From positions 37,227 to 101,226 of the forward strand of contig NZ_JGZG01000010.1 of NCBI RefSeq assembly GCF_000741295.1: 64,000 nucleotides of DNA. Direction: 5' to 3'. Both the position numbers and the translations under genes were made by a program. The notes beneath the pieces were generated by a model. The model did no database searches. It worked only from the letters and a program-made list of their open reading frames with translations, and was not told the DNA's origin. This stretch comes from Bifidobacterium pseudolongum subsp. globosum. Its GTDB lineage: Bacteria > Actinomycetota > Actinomycetes > Actinomycetales > Bifidobacteriaceae. Positions within the stretch are counted from its first letter, which is position 1; each line of letters opens with the position of its first letter. Positions 9,022 to 18,484 of the stretch are shown piece by piece.

Positions 9022-10484
9022 ACAAGAGCCTGAGGCAGCTGTTCACCGCTGTGCTCGTGCTGTTCGTGGTGCTCGGCATCTCGTCGTCGATCATCATGAC
9101 CGTGCAGTCGAACTCGCTTTCGCACGACGTGCGCAACACGCGTTCGCTCTACCACATGTACGGGGCGCCGCGCGGCGCGATCCTCGCCTCCGACGGCACC
9201 GTGCTCGCCAAATCGGACCCCGTCAACGACGCGTTCTCGTACCAGCGCTCGTACGCGAACGGCGCGCTCTATGCGCCGGTCACCGGGTATTTCTCGGTCA
9301 CGCAGAACGCCGACCGTGGCATCGAAGCCTCCGAGAACGACCTGCTGACGGGTGAATCGAACGCCCTGTTCTGGCAGCGGATCAAAGCCGTGTTCACCGG
9401 TGAGGAGAACCGCGGCGCCTCGATCGAGACGTCGATCAACACCACGTTGCAGACCGTGGCGGCGCAGGAGCTCGGCGACCAGGACGGCTCCGTCGTGGCG
9501 ATCGAACCGAGCACCGGCCGCATCCTGGCCATGGTCAGCTCGCCGAGCTACGACCCCAACGCGTTGGCGACGCACGACACCGGTTCCGCGAGCAAGGCGT
9601 ACACCGAACTGGTGAACGACGAGTCCAACCCGATGCTCAACCGCGCCACGAGCCAGCTCTACCCGCCCGGATCCACGTTCAAGACCGTGGTGGCGGCCGC
9701 CGCGCTCGAATCGGGCAAATACCAGCTCGATTCGCAGATCCCGGCCGGCTCCGCCTACACGCTGCCCGGCACGCAGACAGAGCTGACGAACTCGTCGTCG
9801 CTCGGCGACGGCTCGGACGGCAAGATCTCGCTCAAGAGCGCCATGGCATATTCGTCGAACACCGCGTTCGCGCAGCTCGGCGTGGCGCTCGGCGACGAGA
9901 CGGTGTCGGACATGGCCAAGAAACTCGGCTTCGATTCGACAATCACGATCGACGGGTCGGATTCGACCGGCCTGCCGATGCGCGCCGTGGCTTCGCGCTT
10001 CCCGCAGAACGTCGCCGGCGACAAGCTCGCGCTCGCCTCGATCGGGCAGGGCGACACACTCGTCACCCCGCTGCAGAACGCCATGGTGGCCGCGGCGGTG
10101 GCCAACAAGGGCAAGGTCATGAAGCCCACGCTCGTGGACCGTGTGCGGTTCAGCGACCTTTCGGTGCTGCCGGACACGAAACCGCAAGTGATGAGCACGG
10201 CGTTCAGCGAAGACACCGCCAAGAAACTGACCGAGGCGATGGAGGCCGTGGTGACGGAAGGCAACCCGAACCTCGAGATCCCCGGCGTGCGCGTGGCGGC
10301 GAAGACCGGCACCGCACAGATCGGCGTCGACAACAGTTCGATCGACGGCTGGACGATCGGGTTCGCGCCGGCGGACAACCCCAAGATCGCAGTGGCGGTC
10401 GTCGTACACAATGTGGATTTATATGGATCATTTGCAGCAGGACCAATCATGACGGCAGTAATGAAGGAGGCGTTGAAGCAATGA
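9018..10484 (+). CDS. pbpA: Penicillin-binding protein 2/class B transpeptidase (PbpA-like)
   Basis: The 488-aa protein has an N-terminal membrane anchor (about residues 9-28), a dimerisation region, and a transpeptidase domain with the three active-site motifs: STFK at 219-222, SSN at 279-281 and KTG at 429-431. It cross-links peptidoglycan outside the membrane and should partner the adjacent SEDS protein. The start overlaps the ftsW stop by 4 bases (ATGA), and its own end overlaps pknA the same way, a sign of translational coupling. The length matches PbpA of mycobacteria (about 490 aa). Confidence 0.94.
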   Translation: MNKSLRQLFTAVLVLFVVLGISSSIIMTVQSNSLSHDVRNTRSLYHMYGAPRGAILASDGTVLAKSDPVNDAFSYQRSYANGALYAPVTGYFSVTQNADRGIEASENDLLTGESNALFWQRIKAVFTGEENRGASIETSINTTLQTVAAQELGDQDGSVVAIEPSTGRILAMVSSPSYDPNALATHDTGSASKAYTELVNDESNPMLNRATSQLYPPGSTFKTVVAAAALESGKYQLDSQIPAGSAYTLPGTQTELTNSSSLGDGSDGKISLKSAMAYSSNTAFAQLGVALGDETVSDMAKKLGFDSTITIDGSDSTGLPMRAVASRFPQNVAGDKLALASIGQGDTLVTPLQNAMVAAAVANKGKVMKPTLVDRVRFSDLSVLPDTKPQVMSTAFSEDTAKKLTEAMEAVVTEGNPNLEIPGVRVAAKTGTAQIGVDNSSIDGWTIGFAPADNPKIAVAVVVHNVDLYGSFAAGPIMTAVMKEALKQ

Positions 10485-11497
10485 GACTCATTGAAGGACA
10501 GCTGATTCACCGCCGTTACCGCCTTGATTCGCGGCTCGCGCAAGGCGGCATGGGCGAAGTGTGGAAAGGGTTCGACATCCAGCTCGGGCGCCCGGTGGCC
10601 ATCAAGGCGTTGCGCACCGACACGACGAACCAGGAATCGAAACTGCGCAGGCTGCGTGCCGAGGCACGCAACTCCGCGAATCTGGCGCACCCCAACATCG
10701 CTGCGCTGTTCGAGTATTACGAGCACGACGGCATCGGGTTCCTCATCATGGAATACGTGCCGAGCAAATCGCTCGCCGACCTGTTCCACGAGCTCAACGG
10801 CCCGATGGACCCCACCGAACTGCTGCCGATCCTCGTGCAGGTGGCGCGCGGCCTGTTCGTGGCGCATTCGCACGGCGTGATCCACCGCGACGTCAAGCCG
10901 GCGAACATCATGGTCTCCGACAACGGCGAAGTCAAGATCACCGATTTCGGCGTCTCGTACTCCACGAATCAGGAGCAGATCACGCAAGACGGAATGGTCG
11001 TCGGCACCGCGCAGTACATCTCGCCCGAGCAGGCGCAGGGCAAGCACGCCACGCCGCAGTCCGACATCTATTCGCTCGGTGTGGTGGCGTACGAAGGCCT
11101 GTGCGGGCACCGCCCGTTCACCGGCGCCACGCCAGTCGACATCGCGGCCGCGCATGTGAACAACCCGGTGCCGCCGCTGCCGACGAGCGTCGACTTCCAG
11201 CTGTCGCAATTCGTGATGTCGATGCTGTCGAAGGACCCGCTCGACCGGCCGAACGACGCGCTGACCGTGGCGCGCATCCTCACGCGCATCCAGCGCCGCC
11301 TGCTCGACCAGCAGACGAGCGCGGCGGACGCGACGATGATCACCTCGAGCGCGCGCATGCCGCGCCGCGTGGTGAGCGCGCCGCACCACGACCCGGCCGG
11401 TATGCTGCCGCGCACGGCCGATGAGGACCACGCACAATCACTCTTCCATTCGACTCTACGACCTGGCACACGCCTGCAAGCGAAGGAGCAGCAATGA
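10481..11497 (+). CDS. pknA: Ser/Thr protein kinase without PASTA domains (PknA-like)
   Basis: The 338-aa protein is a Hanks-type kinase: glycine loop LAQGGMGEVWKG, ATP-binding Lys42 in VAIK, catalytic HRDVKPANIM with Asp137, DFG at 155-157 and APE-equivalent SPEQAQGK. After the kinase domain (to about residue 270) there is a short polar tail. No convincing membrane helix is visible, unlike many PknA proteins. It overlaps pbpA upstream and pknB downstream by ATGA junctions. The likely role is phosphorylation of FhaA/FhaB-linked division and wall-growth proteins. Confidence 0.94.
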   Translation: MRLIEGQLIHRRYRLDSRLAQGGMGEVWKGFDIQLGRPVAIKALRTDTTNQESKLRRLRAEARNSANLAHPNIAALFEYYEHDGIGFLIMEYVPSKSLADLFHELNGPMDPTELLPILVQVARGLFVAHSHGVIHRDVKPANIMVSDNGEVKITDFGVSYSTNQEQITQDGMVVGTAQYISPEQAQGKHATPQSDIYSLGVVAYEGLCGHRPFTGATPVDIAAAHVNNPVPPLPTSVDFQLSQFVMSMLSKDPLDRPNDALTVARILTRIQRRLLDQQTSAADATMITSSARMPRRVVSAPHHDPAGMLPRTADEDHAQSLFHSTLRPGTRLQAKEQQ

Positions 11498-13584
11498 GCA
11501 GCACAATGCCAACCACCCTTGACGGCGGTCGTTACCAGCTGGGCCAGCTCATCGGGCGGGGCGGCATGGCCGAGGTCCATGTCGCGCTCGACACGCGCCT
11601 GGGCCGCACCGTGGCGATCAAGATCATGCGCCCCGACCTTGCGCACGACGAGATCTTCCTGACGCGCTTCCGCCGCGAGGCGCACTCGGTGGCGCAGATG
11701 AACAACCCGAACATCGTCAACATCTACGATTCGGGCGAAGAGGTCGTCATACTCGACAACGGCCAGACCGAACACCTGCCTTATCTGGTGATGGAGTATG
11801 TGAAAGGCCAGACGCTGCGCGACATCATCAAGGCGAACGGCCCGCTGTCGCAGCGCGACACCGAGCATGTGATGATCGGCCTGCTCTCCGCGCTCGAGTA
11901 TTCGCACCGCATGGGCATCATCCACCGCGACATCAAGCCCGGCAACATCATGATCTCCGAGCAGGGCGTGGTCAAGGTCATGGACTTCGGCATCGCCCGC
12001 GCGCTCGACGATTCGGCCACCACGATGACCAAGTCGCAGGGCGTGGTCGGCACCGCGCAATACCTCTCCCCCGAGCAGGCGCGCGGCGAAAGCGTCGACA
12101 TGCGCTCCGACCTCTACTCCGCGGGCTGCGTGCTCTACGAAATGCTCACCGGCAGGCCGCCGTTCACCGGCGACTCCGCCGTGGCGATCGCCTACCAGCA
12201 TGTGTCCGAAGTGGCCACCAAGCCGAGTGCGATCGTGCCCGGCCTGCCGGTCATGTGGGATTCGATCTGCGCGAAGGCCATGGCCAAGGACCGCCAGAAC
12301 CGCTACGCGACGGCCACGGAGTTCAAGAACGACATCCTCGCGTTCATGAACGGCGGCATGCCGGTGGCGGCCGCGTTCAATCCGCTCACCGACCTGACCA
12401 ACATGAAGGCGCGCAAGCAGGCCGAAGACAACGCGAAGACCGTGCCCTACACGTCGCCGGTCACCGAACCGGGCGCGCCCACTCAGGCATTCAACCCGGT
12501 CACCGGGCAGTTCGAGCAGGTCGGCGCGCCCGCAACGGGCACGCAGCTGCCGACGCGCGCGCAGCAACGCGCGACCGTGGCGCAGAAGAAGCATAAGAAG
12601 AACGTCGCGATCGCATGGTCGATCATCGGCGTGCTCGTGGTGCTCGGCCTGCTCTCCGGATTCCTCGTGTGGAACCACAAGCGCAACGAGCCGCAGTTCG
12701 TGACCGTGCCGACGTTCGGCGAAAGCACGACCGAGGCGCGCGCACGCAAGCAGCTCGAGGACCTGGGCCTGCGCGCGAGCATCAAGCAGGACACCGATTC
12801 GTCGAAGCCCGAAGGCATGTTCACCAAACAGGACCCGGCGGGCGGCAAGAGCGTGCAGAGGGGCAGCACGGTCAACGTGTGGTTCTCCACGGGCCCGCGC
12901 TCGATCAAGGTGCCCGACGTGACCGGCTATTCGCAGGACATGGCGCGCGATGCACTCGAAGAGGCTGGGTTCGAGGTGAACCCGGCCGTGCAGACCGAAG
13001 ACAGCGCCACGGTGACGAAGGATTGCGTCACGCGCACCGACCCGGCTTCGGGCACATCGCAACCCAAGGGCTCTACGATCAGCCTGTGGGTCTCGTCGGG
13101 CATGACGCGCATTCCGGACGGCATCGTCGGCCTCTCGCAGAACGACGCCGTCAAGAAACTCACCGACATGCACCTGACGACCACGGTGCTCACCGAGGCC
13201 TCCGACACCGTGCCGAGCGGTTCGGTGATCAGGCTCGACCCCGACCAGGGCGCGTCGGTCATGCAAGGCAGCGTCGTCACGATCTGGGTCTCCACCGGCA
13301 AGGAGAAGGTGCAGGTGCCAAGCCTGAACGGCATGACACTCAACGAGGCCAAGCAGGCGCTGCAGAACGCCGGACTGACACTCAAGCTCGCCGACGGCAG
13401 CAACTCGAGCGATGACGCCACGGTGGACTCGTTCTCGCCGAACGCCGGCGAAAGCGTCGACAAGGGCTCCGAGGTCACGGTGAAGACGAAGGCGCCGGAC
13501 AAGCCGAGCCCAAGCCCGAGCGAAAGCAGCTCGAACAGCGGCAACGACAACAACGGCGACTCGGGCAACAACAACGGCGACTGA
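11494..13584 (+). CDS. pknB: PknB: Ser/Thr kinase with four PASTA domains
   Basis: The 696-aa receptor kinase has a cytoplasmic kinase domain (Lys43 in VAIK, HRDIKPGNIM with Asp146, DFG at 164-166), a juxtamembrane linker, one membrane helix at about 370-392 (AIAWSIIGVLVVLGLLSGFLV), then four tandem PASTA repeats beginning near FVTVPTFG, IKVPDVTG, TRIPDGIVG and VQVPSLNG. A Ser/Pro/Asn-rich extracellular tail ends the protein. PASTA domains sense muropeptides or lipid II. It is the last gene of the operon and is followed by a strong hairpin at 13606-13650. Confidence 0.96.
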   Translation: MSSTMPTTLDGGRYQLGQLIGRGGMAEVHVALDTRLGRTVAIKIMRPDLAHDEIFLTRFRREAHSVAQMNNPNIVNIYDSGEEVVILDNGQTEHLPYLVMEYVKGQTLRDIIKANGPLSQRDTEHVMIGLLSALEYSHRMGIIHRDIKPGNIMISEQGVVKVMDFGIARALDDSATTMTKSQGVVGTAQYLSPEQARGESVDMRSDLYSAGCVLYEMLTGRPPFTGDSAVAIAYQHVSEVATKPSAIVPGLPVMWDSICAKAMAKDRQNRYATATEFKNDILAFMNGGMPVAAAFNPLTDLTNMKARKQAEDNAKTVPYTSPVTEPGAPTQAFNPVTGQFEQVGAPATGTQLPTRAQQRATVAQKKHKKNVAIAWSIIGVLVVLGLLSGFLVWNHKRNEPQFVTVPTFGESTTEARARKQLEDLGLRASIKQDTDSSKPEGMFTKQDPAGGKSVQRGSTVNVWFSTGPRSIKVPDVTGYSQDMARDALEEAGFEVNPAVQTEDSATVTKDCVTRTDPASGTSQPKGSTISLWVSSGMTRIPDGIVGLSQNDAVKKLTDMHLTTTVLTEASDTVPSGSVIRLDPDQGASVMQGSVVTIWVSTGKEKVQVPSLNGMTLNEAKQALQNAGLTLKLADGSNSSDDATVDSFSPNAGESVDKGSEVTVKTKAPDKPSPSPSESSSNSGNDNNGDSGNNNGD

Positions 13585-13605
13585 TCCCGTTGGGGTCGCC
13601 AACAC

Positions 13606-13650
13606 TGTGATTGCGGGGCGTGTGCACACTGCACACGCCCCGCAATCACA
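13606..13650. terminator. Bidirectional hairpin terminator between pknB and pabA
   Basis: Two perfectly complementary 21-base arms (13606-13626 and 13630-13650) flank a 3-base loop. The stem sits between the converging ends of pknB and the amidotransferase gene and can form in either transcript. There is no long T run, so termination strength is inferred from the stem. Confidence 0.75.
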
Positions 13651-13687
13651 TCGGGCCGCATTCGCGGACCCCGGACGAATCCGTCTG

Positions 13688-14374
13688 TCAGCGCACGATC
13701 TTGGGCTGCAGGCCGATGCTGCGCTCCACCGCGCTCTGCTGGCCGCATTCGGCGAGCCAGTTGGCAAACACGCGGTAGCCGTCCTGCGTCATCACCGATT
13801 CGGGGTGGAACTGCACGGCGACCATCGGCAGTTCGCGGTGGCGGATGGCCTGCACGATGTGGTCGTCCACCGTCCACGCGGTCACCTCGAGTTCGCCGGT
13901 CACCGACTGCGGCTCCACGGCGAGCGAATGGTAGCGTGTGACGACCATCGGGTTCGCCACACCTGCGAAGATCTCGTCGTCCGCATGCTCCACAAGGCTC
14001 GTCTTGCCGTGCATGATCGTCGGCGCGTGGCTCACCGTGCAGCCGAACACCTCGGCGAGCGCCTGCATGCCCAGGCACACGCCGAACATCGGCTTGCGTT
14101 CGCGCGCGCACAGCCGGATCACGTCTTCGCTCACGCCGGAGTCGGAGGGCGCACCAGGGCCGGGCGAGATTAGCACGCCGTCATAGCCGTCGAGCGCGCC
14201 GTCCGCCTGCACGTCGAAGGCGTCGTTGCGCACCACGGTCACCTCGGCGCCCAAGGTCTTCAGATACCCGACAATCGTGTATACAAACGAATCGTAATTG
14301 TCTATCACAAGGATGCGCGCGGCGTCATCCGCGGCTCCGGTGGTGTGGTCGTTGGCCTGTTCCATAGCATTCAT
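13688..14374 (-). CDS. pabA: Anthranilate/aminodeoxychorismate synthase glutamine amidotransferase subunit
   Basis: The 228-aa protein is a class I glutamine amidotransferase: ILVIDNYDSFVYTIVGYL at the N-terminus, LISPGPGAPSDSG, nucleophile region GVCLGMQALAE and the His-Glu dyad in VQFHPESVMT. It supplies ammonia from glutamine to a chorismate-using subunit. No partner (trpE or pabB) is nearby, so TrpG and PabA cannot be separated. Location beside the pknB operon and the sortase gene is common in actinobacteria. The stop converges on the shared hairpin. Confidence 0.9.
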   Translation of the reverse strand: MNAMEQANDHTTGAADDAARILVIDNYDSFVYTIVGYLKTLGAEVTVVRNDAFDVQADGALDGYDGVLISPGPGAPSDSGVSEDVIRLCARERKPMFGVCLGMQALAEVFGCTVSHAPTIMHGKTSLVEHADDEIFAGVANPMVVTRYHSLAVEPQSVTGELEVTAWTVDDHIVQAIRHRELPMVAVQFHPESVMTQDGYRVFANWLAECGQQSAVERSIGLQPKIVR

Positions 14375-14399
14375 CTTAGGGCTCTCTCTTGTCTGGTCG

Positions 14400-15497
14400 T
14401 CAGATCGTCACGTAGTTCGACATCTGTTTGAGGAACTCGATATTGCCGGCGGCCCACGGGAATCCCCACTGGAACAGCGCGCACACCGCGGCGAACACAA
14501 GCAGCAGCACGAGCAGCCAGCGCACCGGCGCGGCGCCCGGCTGGTGGCGCAGCAGCCAGCCGTAGATGTCGGTGTCGGGCAGCGACGTGCGGCCTTCTCG
14601 GATCGCACGCAGCGCCGGCCAGCGCCATGCGACGGCGGCGGCCGCGAACACGAGCGCGTAGACGGCGAGCGCGCCCCACACGTACGGCGCGAGCGAGCCG
14701 ATCGATGTGAAGAACGACTGTTTCTCGTTGTTCACGAACTGCACGGCGCCGTCAGGGCCCTCCTTGGCGAGCTCCTGCGGAATGCCGTCGGCCACCTTGG
14801 CCCAGTATGCGAGTTCGCCGAAGCTGATCCAGCGGTGCGTGGGCGTCGTGTATTTCGGCTCGCATGTGGTCATCGTGATCATGCGCTTGGTCGGCGCTTC
14901 GCCCGGGTGTTCGGGGTTCGACCCAATCACCGAACCGTCGTCCGGGGTCACGATTGTGTAGTTCGTGTATTGGTAGACGTACCAGTAGTCCTGCGAGCGG
15001 ATCACGATCGCGTCGCCCGGCTGCAGCCGGTCCACGTCGCCGAGCGGCTGGCCGTAGCCGTTGCGGTGGCCGGCGATCGCGAAATTGCCCACTTGGCCGG
15101 GCATCTGCGAGGTCTCATAATGCCCCAGCCCGTGCTGGTTGAGCTCCACGAGCGACGTGCCCTGCACCAGGTTGCGCTCCCACTGGTCGCCGAAGCGCGG
15201 AATGTACACGCGCGCCATCAGCTCGCCGACGCGCGCGGATTCGGGTTGCACGGGCGGCTCGCCCTGCTGCGGCTGCGCGATTGTGAGCGCGCCGCCGGCG
15301 TCGGGCTGCGCCCAGGCGACCTGTTGGCGCGTCTCTTCCTGCACATGCGCGGATTCCACGCCCGTCCACCACTGCATCCATGCGACGTACAAGCCGCAGA
15401 TCGCGGCGAAGGTGAGCAGGACCTCGGCGATGACCGTGATGATCGACCGCGAGACGCTGCGGCGAGGTGCGGGCGCGGATTGCTGGCTGTGTTTCAT
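14400..15497 (-). CDS. srtE: Class E sortase with extra C-terminal membrane helices
   Basis: The 365-aa protein has an N-terminal membrane helix (about 18-40), then a sortase domain with catalytic His144 (AIAGHRNGYG), Cys212 (MTMTTCEPKY) and Arg222 (HRWISFG). The TTC motif and the spacing fit actinobacterial class E sortases, which link LAxTG-type proteins to the wall. Two more hydrophobic helices follow the catalytic domain (about 272-295 and 332-350), an extension seen in bifidobacterial members. It lies between pabA and the DUF881 gene on the minus strand, 25 bp from pabA. No sorting substrate is recognised in the window. Confidence 0.9.
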   Translation of the reverse strand: MKHSQQSAPAPRRSVSRSIITVIAEVLLTFAAICGLYVAWMQWWTGVESAHVQEETRQQVAWAQPDAGGALTIAQPQQGEPPVQPESARVGELMARVYIPRFGDQWERNLVQGTSLVELNQHGLGHYETSQMPGQVGNFAIAGHRNGYGQPLGDVDRLQPGDAIVIRSQDYWYVYQYTNYTIVTPDDGSVIGSNPEHPGEAPTKRMITMTTCEPKYTTPTHRWISFGELAYWAKVADGIPQELAKEGPDGAVQFVNNEKQSFFTSIGSLAPYVWGALAVYALVFAAAAVAWRWPALRAIREGRTSLPDTDIYGWLLRHQPGAAPVRWLLVLLLVFAAVCALFQWGFPWAAGNIEFLKQMSNYVTI

Positions 15498-15524
15498 GAT
15501 TCCCCCGTTTGTCTATGCACGGGA

Positions 15525-16262
15525 CTATTCGTCCACGCGCGCGTACTGCAGCGGCTGCAGCAGCAGCGGTGTGCTCGCGAATTCCAGGCGCTCTTCGTCC
15601 TTGACCTCATACCCCAGGCCGAACGCGTCCACATACTGTTTGTAGATCTGCACGGCCTGCGAATTGTCGAGCGCATGCTTCATCAGTTCGGGCGGCCCGA
15701 TCGCGGAGATCGTGAACGGCGGCGAATACTTCTTGCCCTGCAGCAGCAGCACATTGCCCGAGCAGATCACCGCGGACGTGGGCAGCAGGCGCTGGCCCAT
15801 CACCTCCATCGATTCGGCGCCCCCGGCCCATAGCGCGTTGACCACGGCCTCCACATCCTGCTGGTGCACCACGTATTTGTCCCAGTCCACACTTGAGCCC
15901 GCGGTGTCGGCCACGCTTTGCCACATCGACGAATCGTGGAGCGTCACGGTGACCCCGGGACCCTCCACCGCCGGGAGCATCGTGCTCGAGCCTGCGTTCT
16001 CGCTCGCCGTGGACTTGCGGCTGTTCTCCTGCGCGCTCAACGCGCCCACCTGCGCACTGAGCTCGTTGACCTCCTGCTGCAGCCTGTCGGCCTGTTTCAC
16101 GCGGTTCTCCACGAGTTCCGCGGCGTCGGACGAGACCGTGGTCGTGCGGTTGACGCGCATGTTGGTGACGAGCAGAAAGCCCGCGAATATGATCACCAGG
16201 AACACGGAAATACTACCGATCAGTGTTTTCCGTGTGCCGTGCTTGGGTGTACGCTTCGCCAT
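15525..16262 (-). CDS. DUF881 domain protein, membrane anchored
   Basis: This 245-aa protein has one N-terminal membrane helix (LIGSISVFLVIIFAGFLLVTN), a coiled-coil-like segment (ELVENRVKQADRLQQEVNELS) and a C-terminal extracytoplasmic domain matching DUF881 (GPGVTVTLHDS, NALWAGGAESMEVMGQRL, GKKYSPPFTISAIG). DUF881 genes lie next to crgA in many actinobacteria and are thought to act in division, but the function is unproven. It is divergent from crgA and 27 bp upstream of the sortase gene, so an operon with the sortase is likely. Confidence 0.88.
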   Translation of the reverse strand: MAKRTPKHGTRKTLIGSISVFLVIIFAGFLLVTNMRVNRTTTVSSDAAELVENRVKQADRLQQEVNELSAQVGALSAQENSRKSTASENAGSSTMLPAVEGPGVTVTLHDSSMWQSVADTAGSSVDWDKYVVHQQDVEAVVNALWAGGAESMEVMGQRLLPTSAVICSGNVLLLQGKKYSPPFTISAIGPPELMKHALDNSQAVQIYKQYVDAFGLGYEVKDEERLEFASTPLLLQPLQYARVDE

Positions 16263-16367
16263 GCCGCCTCCGAAATATGGTGATTTTGCTCAAATGGCCG
16301 TTGTGGACTTCGCGTTTCGAGTGCAACCACTATGATAACCAGTAGCCTATTAAAGGAGATAAGACAA

Positions 16368-16847
16368 ATGGCTGACGAAGAGCTGCACACAACACCCACG
16401 GATGGCCAGACTGAGGTTGAGGCGAGCGTGACGGTAGAGGAAGCCGAGCCAACCACTGCCGATCAGGGCAAGGGAGAGCACGACGACCACCCCACGCTGG
16501 CCGAGGCCGCCACCTATGTGGAGGACGACGAGATTCCGCTCGGCAAGATCCAGAGCGTGCTCGATTCCACGGTGGACGAATCCCAGCTGACCCCGCAGAT
16601 GCGCCGCATGATGCAGCGCCAGAAGGAGAACTCCAAGCGCGTCGAAGAGAGCATCAAGGGCACCAAGGCCAACCCGAGCTGGTATGTGCCGCTGTTCTGC
16701 ACGCTCATGGTGATCGGCCTCGTCTGGGCCGTGGTGTTCTACCTGACCAACAACACCTACCCGATTCCGGGCATCGGCTTCTGGAACCTCGCCATCGCGT
16801 TCGGCTTCATCCTGGTCGGGTTCCTGATGACCGTGGGCTGGCGCTGA
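16368..16847 (+). CDS. crgA: CrgA cell-division inhibitor/organiser
   Basis: From ATG 16368, preceded by AAAGGAG at 16353-16359, the 159-aa protein has a long acidic N-terminal tail, then a basic segment and two closely spaced membrane helices (WYVPLFCTLMVIGLVWAVVFY and FWNLAIAFGFILVGFLMTVGW) around NNTYPIPGIG. This two-helix C-terminus is the CrgA signature. CrgA binds FtsZ, FtsQ, FtsI and CwsA at the septum. The N-terminal extension is longer than in Streptomyces CrgA (about 84 aa). Earlier in-frame starts are not supported by a ribosome site. Confidence 0.92.
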   Translation: MADEELHTTPTDGQTEVEASVTVEEAEPTTADQGKGEHDDHPTLAEAATYVEDDEIPLGKIQSVLDSTVDESQLTPQMRRMMQRQKENSKRVEESIKGTKANPSWYVPLFCTLMVIGLVWAVVFYLTNNTYPIPGIGFWNLAIAFGFILVGFLMTVGWR

Positions 16848-16859
16848 GCGCCCCCATAT

Positions 16860-18134
16860 TCATGTGGTTGCGGGCGGGGCTTTGTGCGCGAGGATCAGCA
16901 CATGGCGCCCGCCCGCGTCCGTTGTGGCGAACAGATAGTTGCTGCCACCGTCTTTGAGCTTGAGTCTCCTGCGCAGCTGCGGCGCGGTGAGCGGGAAATT
17001 GCGCACGGCGATGTTCGCGTGCGTCACGCCTTCCAGCAGCGCTTTGAGTTCGCGCTTGCCCATGCCGCCTGTACGCGCGATCTCGAACGCGCGCCCGGGC
17101 ACCGCCCCCACCGGCTGTTCGCCCACGAACAGGTGGCTGTTCGGACCGATCTGCGCAAGGCTGGGGCATTGCCGTTGCAGTGCGGCGAACGCACCCGCCT
17201 TCATGATCGACGCGTTCGGCTCCACCAGGTAGCGCATCCGCTTGATTGACCCGGCCGGCGCAATCGACGGCCGCTGGTCCTCGGTGGCGCGGAACGCCAC
17301 CACATCGTCGTCATTGATGCAATCCACGCGCACATCACCATGCGGCGCGCGCGTGAGCATGAGCAGCAGCTCCTTGCACTCGTTGCCCGTGGAGACCACG
17401 GCCACGCGCTGCACCGCCCCGCCGAAGTCCTCGACCGCCTTGCGCCAGTCGAGCATCGGCGAGAGTTTGACCATCACCACCGGTGCCTTGGCAAGCAATT
17501 CGTCGCGCAGGGCGAGCACGTCCGGCGTGCAGTCCTCGATCGCGTAGGTACGCGAGCCGTGTGCATCGCGGCGCGCGGGGTCCACATAGATCATGCTGGC
17601 GGGCAGCATGGTGCGCAGGAACTCCACGCCGTCGGCGCGCTCCACGCGCGCGTTGCGCACGCCGAGCGCGTGCAGGTTGTGTGCGGCGAGCGCGCACAGC
17701 TGCGGCTGGCGTTCCACATACACCGCCTCGTCGAACCGCTGCGCGAGCGCCCAGAAATCCACGCCCAAGCCACCCGTCAGGTCCACAAGCCGCGTGGGGT
17801 GCGGCAGGTCGGCGATGAGCTCACACGCCAGCCGGGCCTTGGTATGCGCGGTGAACTGCGACGAGCACTGCTCCATCGGCACATGCGCGGGGTAGACCAC
17901 ACCGCTGCACGCCGCCCACGCGGGCAGTTTGGTGCGTGCGATGCGCCGGCCGGCGATCTGGTCGAGCGCGAACGGCAGGTCGAGCCCCGGCTCGCCGCGT
18001 TTGGCGTGCAGGGCGAGGTCGCGCGGGTCCTCGCCGGCGTGCGCGTCGATGAATGCGCGCGTGGCCTCGGATATGTGGATTCGCGCGATGTCGCTCGCGT
18101 GCGGCGCGGCATCACGGGGGATATGGTTCGGCAT
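16860..18134 (-). CDS. Class I SAM-dependent methyltransferase with THUMP-like C-terminus
   Basis: The 424-aa protein has a central Rossmann methyltransferase core: VDLTGGLGVDFWALAQRF for SAM binding and MIYVDPARRDAHGSRTYAIEDCTPD in the catalytic strand, followed by a C-terminal domain of the THUMP-like type (LFVGEQPVGAVPGRAFEIARTGGMGKRELKALL, NIAVRNFPLTAPQLRRRLKLKDGG). The substrate is probably RNA by analogy with THUMP proteins but is not known. It is well conserved in actinobacteria. The DnaA-box cluster lies directly upstream. Confidence 0.88.
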   Translation of the reverse strand: MPNHIPRDAAPHASDIARIHISEATRAFIDAHAGEDPRDLALHAKRGEPGLDLPFALDQIAGRRIARTKLPAWAACSGVVYPAHVPMEQCSSQFTAHTKARLACELIADLPHPTRLVDLTGGLGVDFWALAQRFDEAVYVERQPQLCALAAHNLHALGVRNARVERADGVEFLRTMLPASMIYVDPARRDAHGSRTYAIEDCTPDVLALRDELLAKAPVVMVKLSPMLDWRKAVEDFGGAVQRVAVVSTGNECKELLLMLTRAPHGDVRVDCINDDDVVAFRATEDQRPSIAPAGSIKRMRYLVEPNASIMKAGAFAALQRQCPSLAQIGPNSHLFVGEQPVGAVPGRAFEIARTGGMGKRELKALLEGVTHANIAVRNFPLTAPQLRRRLKLKDGGSNYLFATTDAGGRHVLILAHKAPPATT

Positions 18135-18223
18135 AGCACCATTGTAGGAACATCATTCCCAGCATCATTCCCAGACGAACGTCATACACACAGGGCCAGC
18201 ATGTCTTCTGACATAACGTGAAA

Positions 18224-18451
18224 TGTGGATAGCTGGATTGCCACTATATATGGGATTCGCTGTATTGAGAATCCCTAATTATGCTTGGAATTCCACCGAT
18301 TCTCAGTAATGTGGATAACTTCTGTCCACATTGTCCACAAGTGGACAACCATAGAGATATCAACATTTGTGGATTACCCTGTGGATAACTTTTGCCTGAA
18401 TCCTCACGATATCCCCGACTTATCCACAAGGTTTTCCACATTTGTGGATAA
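18224..18451. other. Cluster of about ten DnaA boxes (oriC-like)
   Basis: In a 350-bp gene-free gap, perfect TTATCCACA or its complement occurs at 18310-18318, 18380-18388, 18420-18428 and 18443-18451. TTGTCCACA is at 18331-18339, and one-mismatch boxes are at 18224, 18322, 18340, 18369 and 18432. The segment just left (18240-18300) is AT-rich for this genome. Box density of about ten in 228 bp is typical of a bacterial replication origin. dnaA is not in the window, so this may be oriC itself or a DnaA-titration site. Confidence 0.75.
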
Positions 18452-18484
18452 CTACATGCGTGTAATTCTCCTGAGCGGCGTCAG

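Noticed and set aside
11068..13767. Long minus-strand frame opposite pknA/pknB
   Set aside because: Low-complexity His/Arg/Asp sequence mirroring two well-supported kinases.
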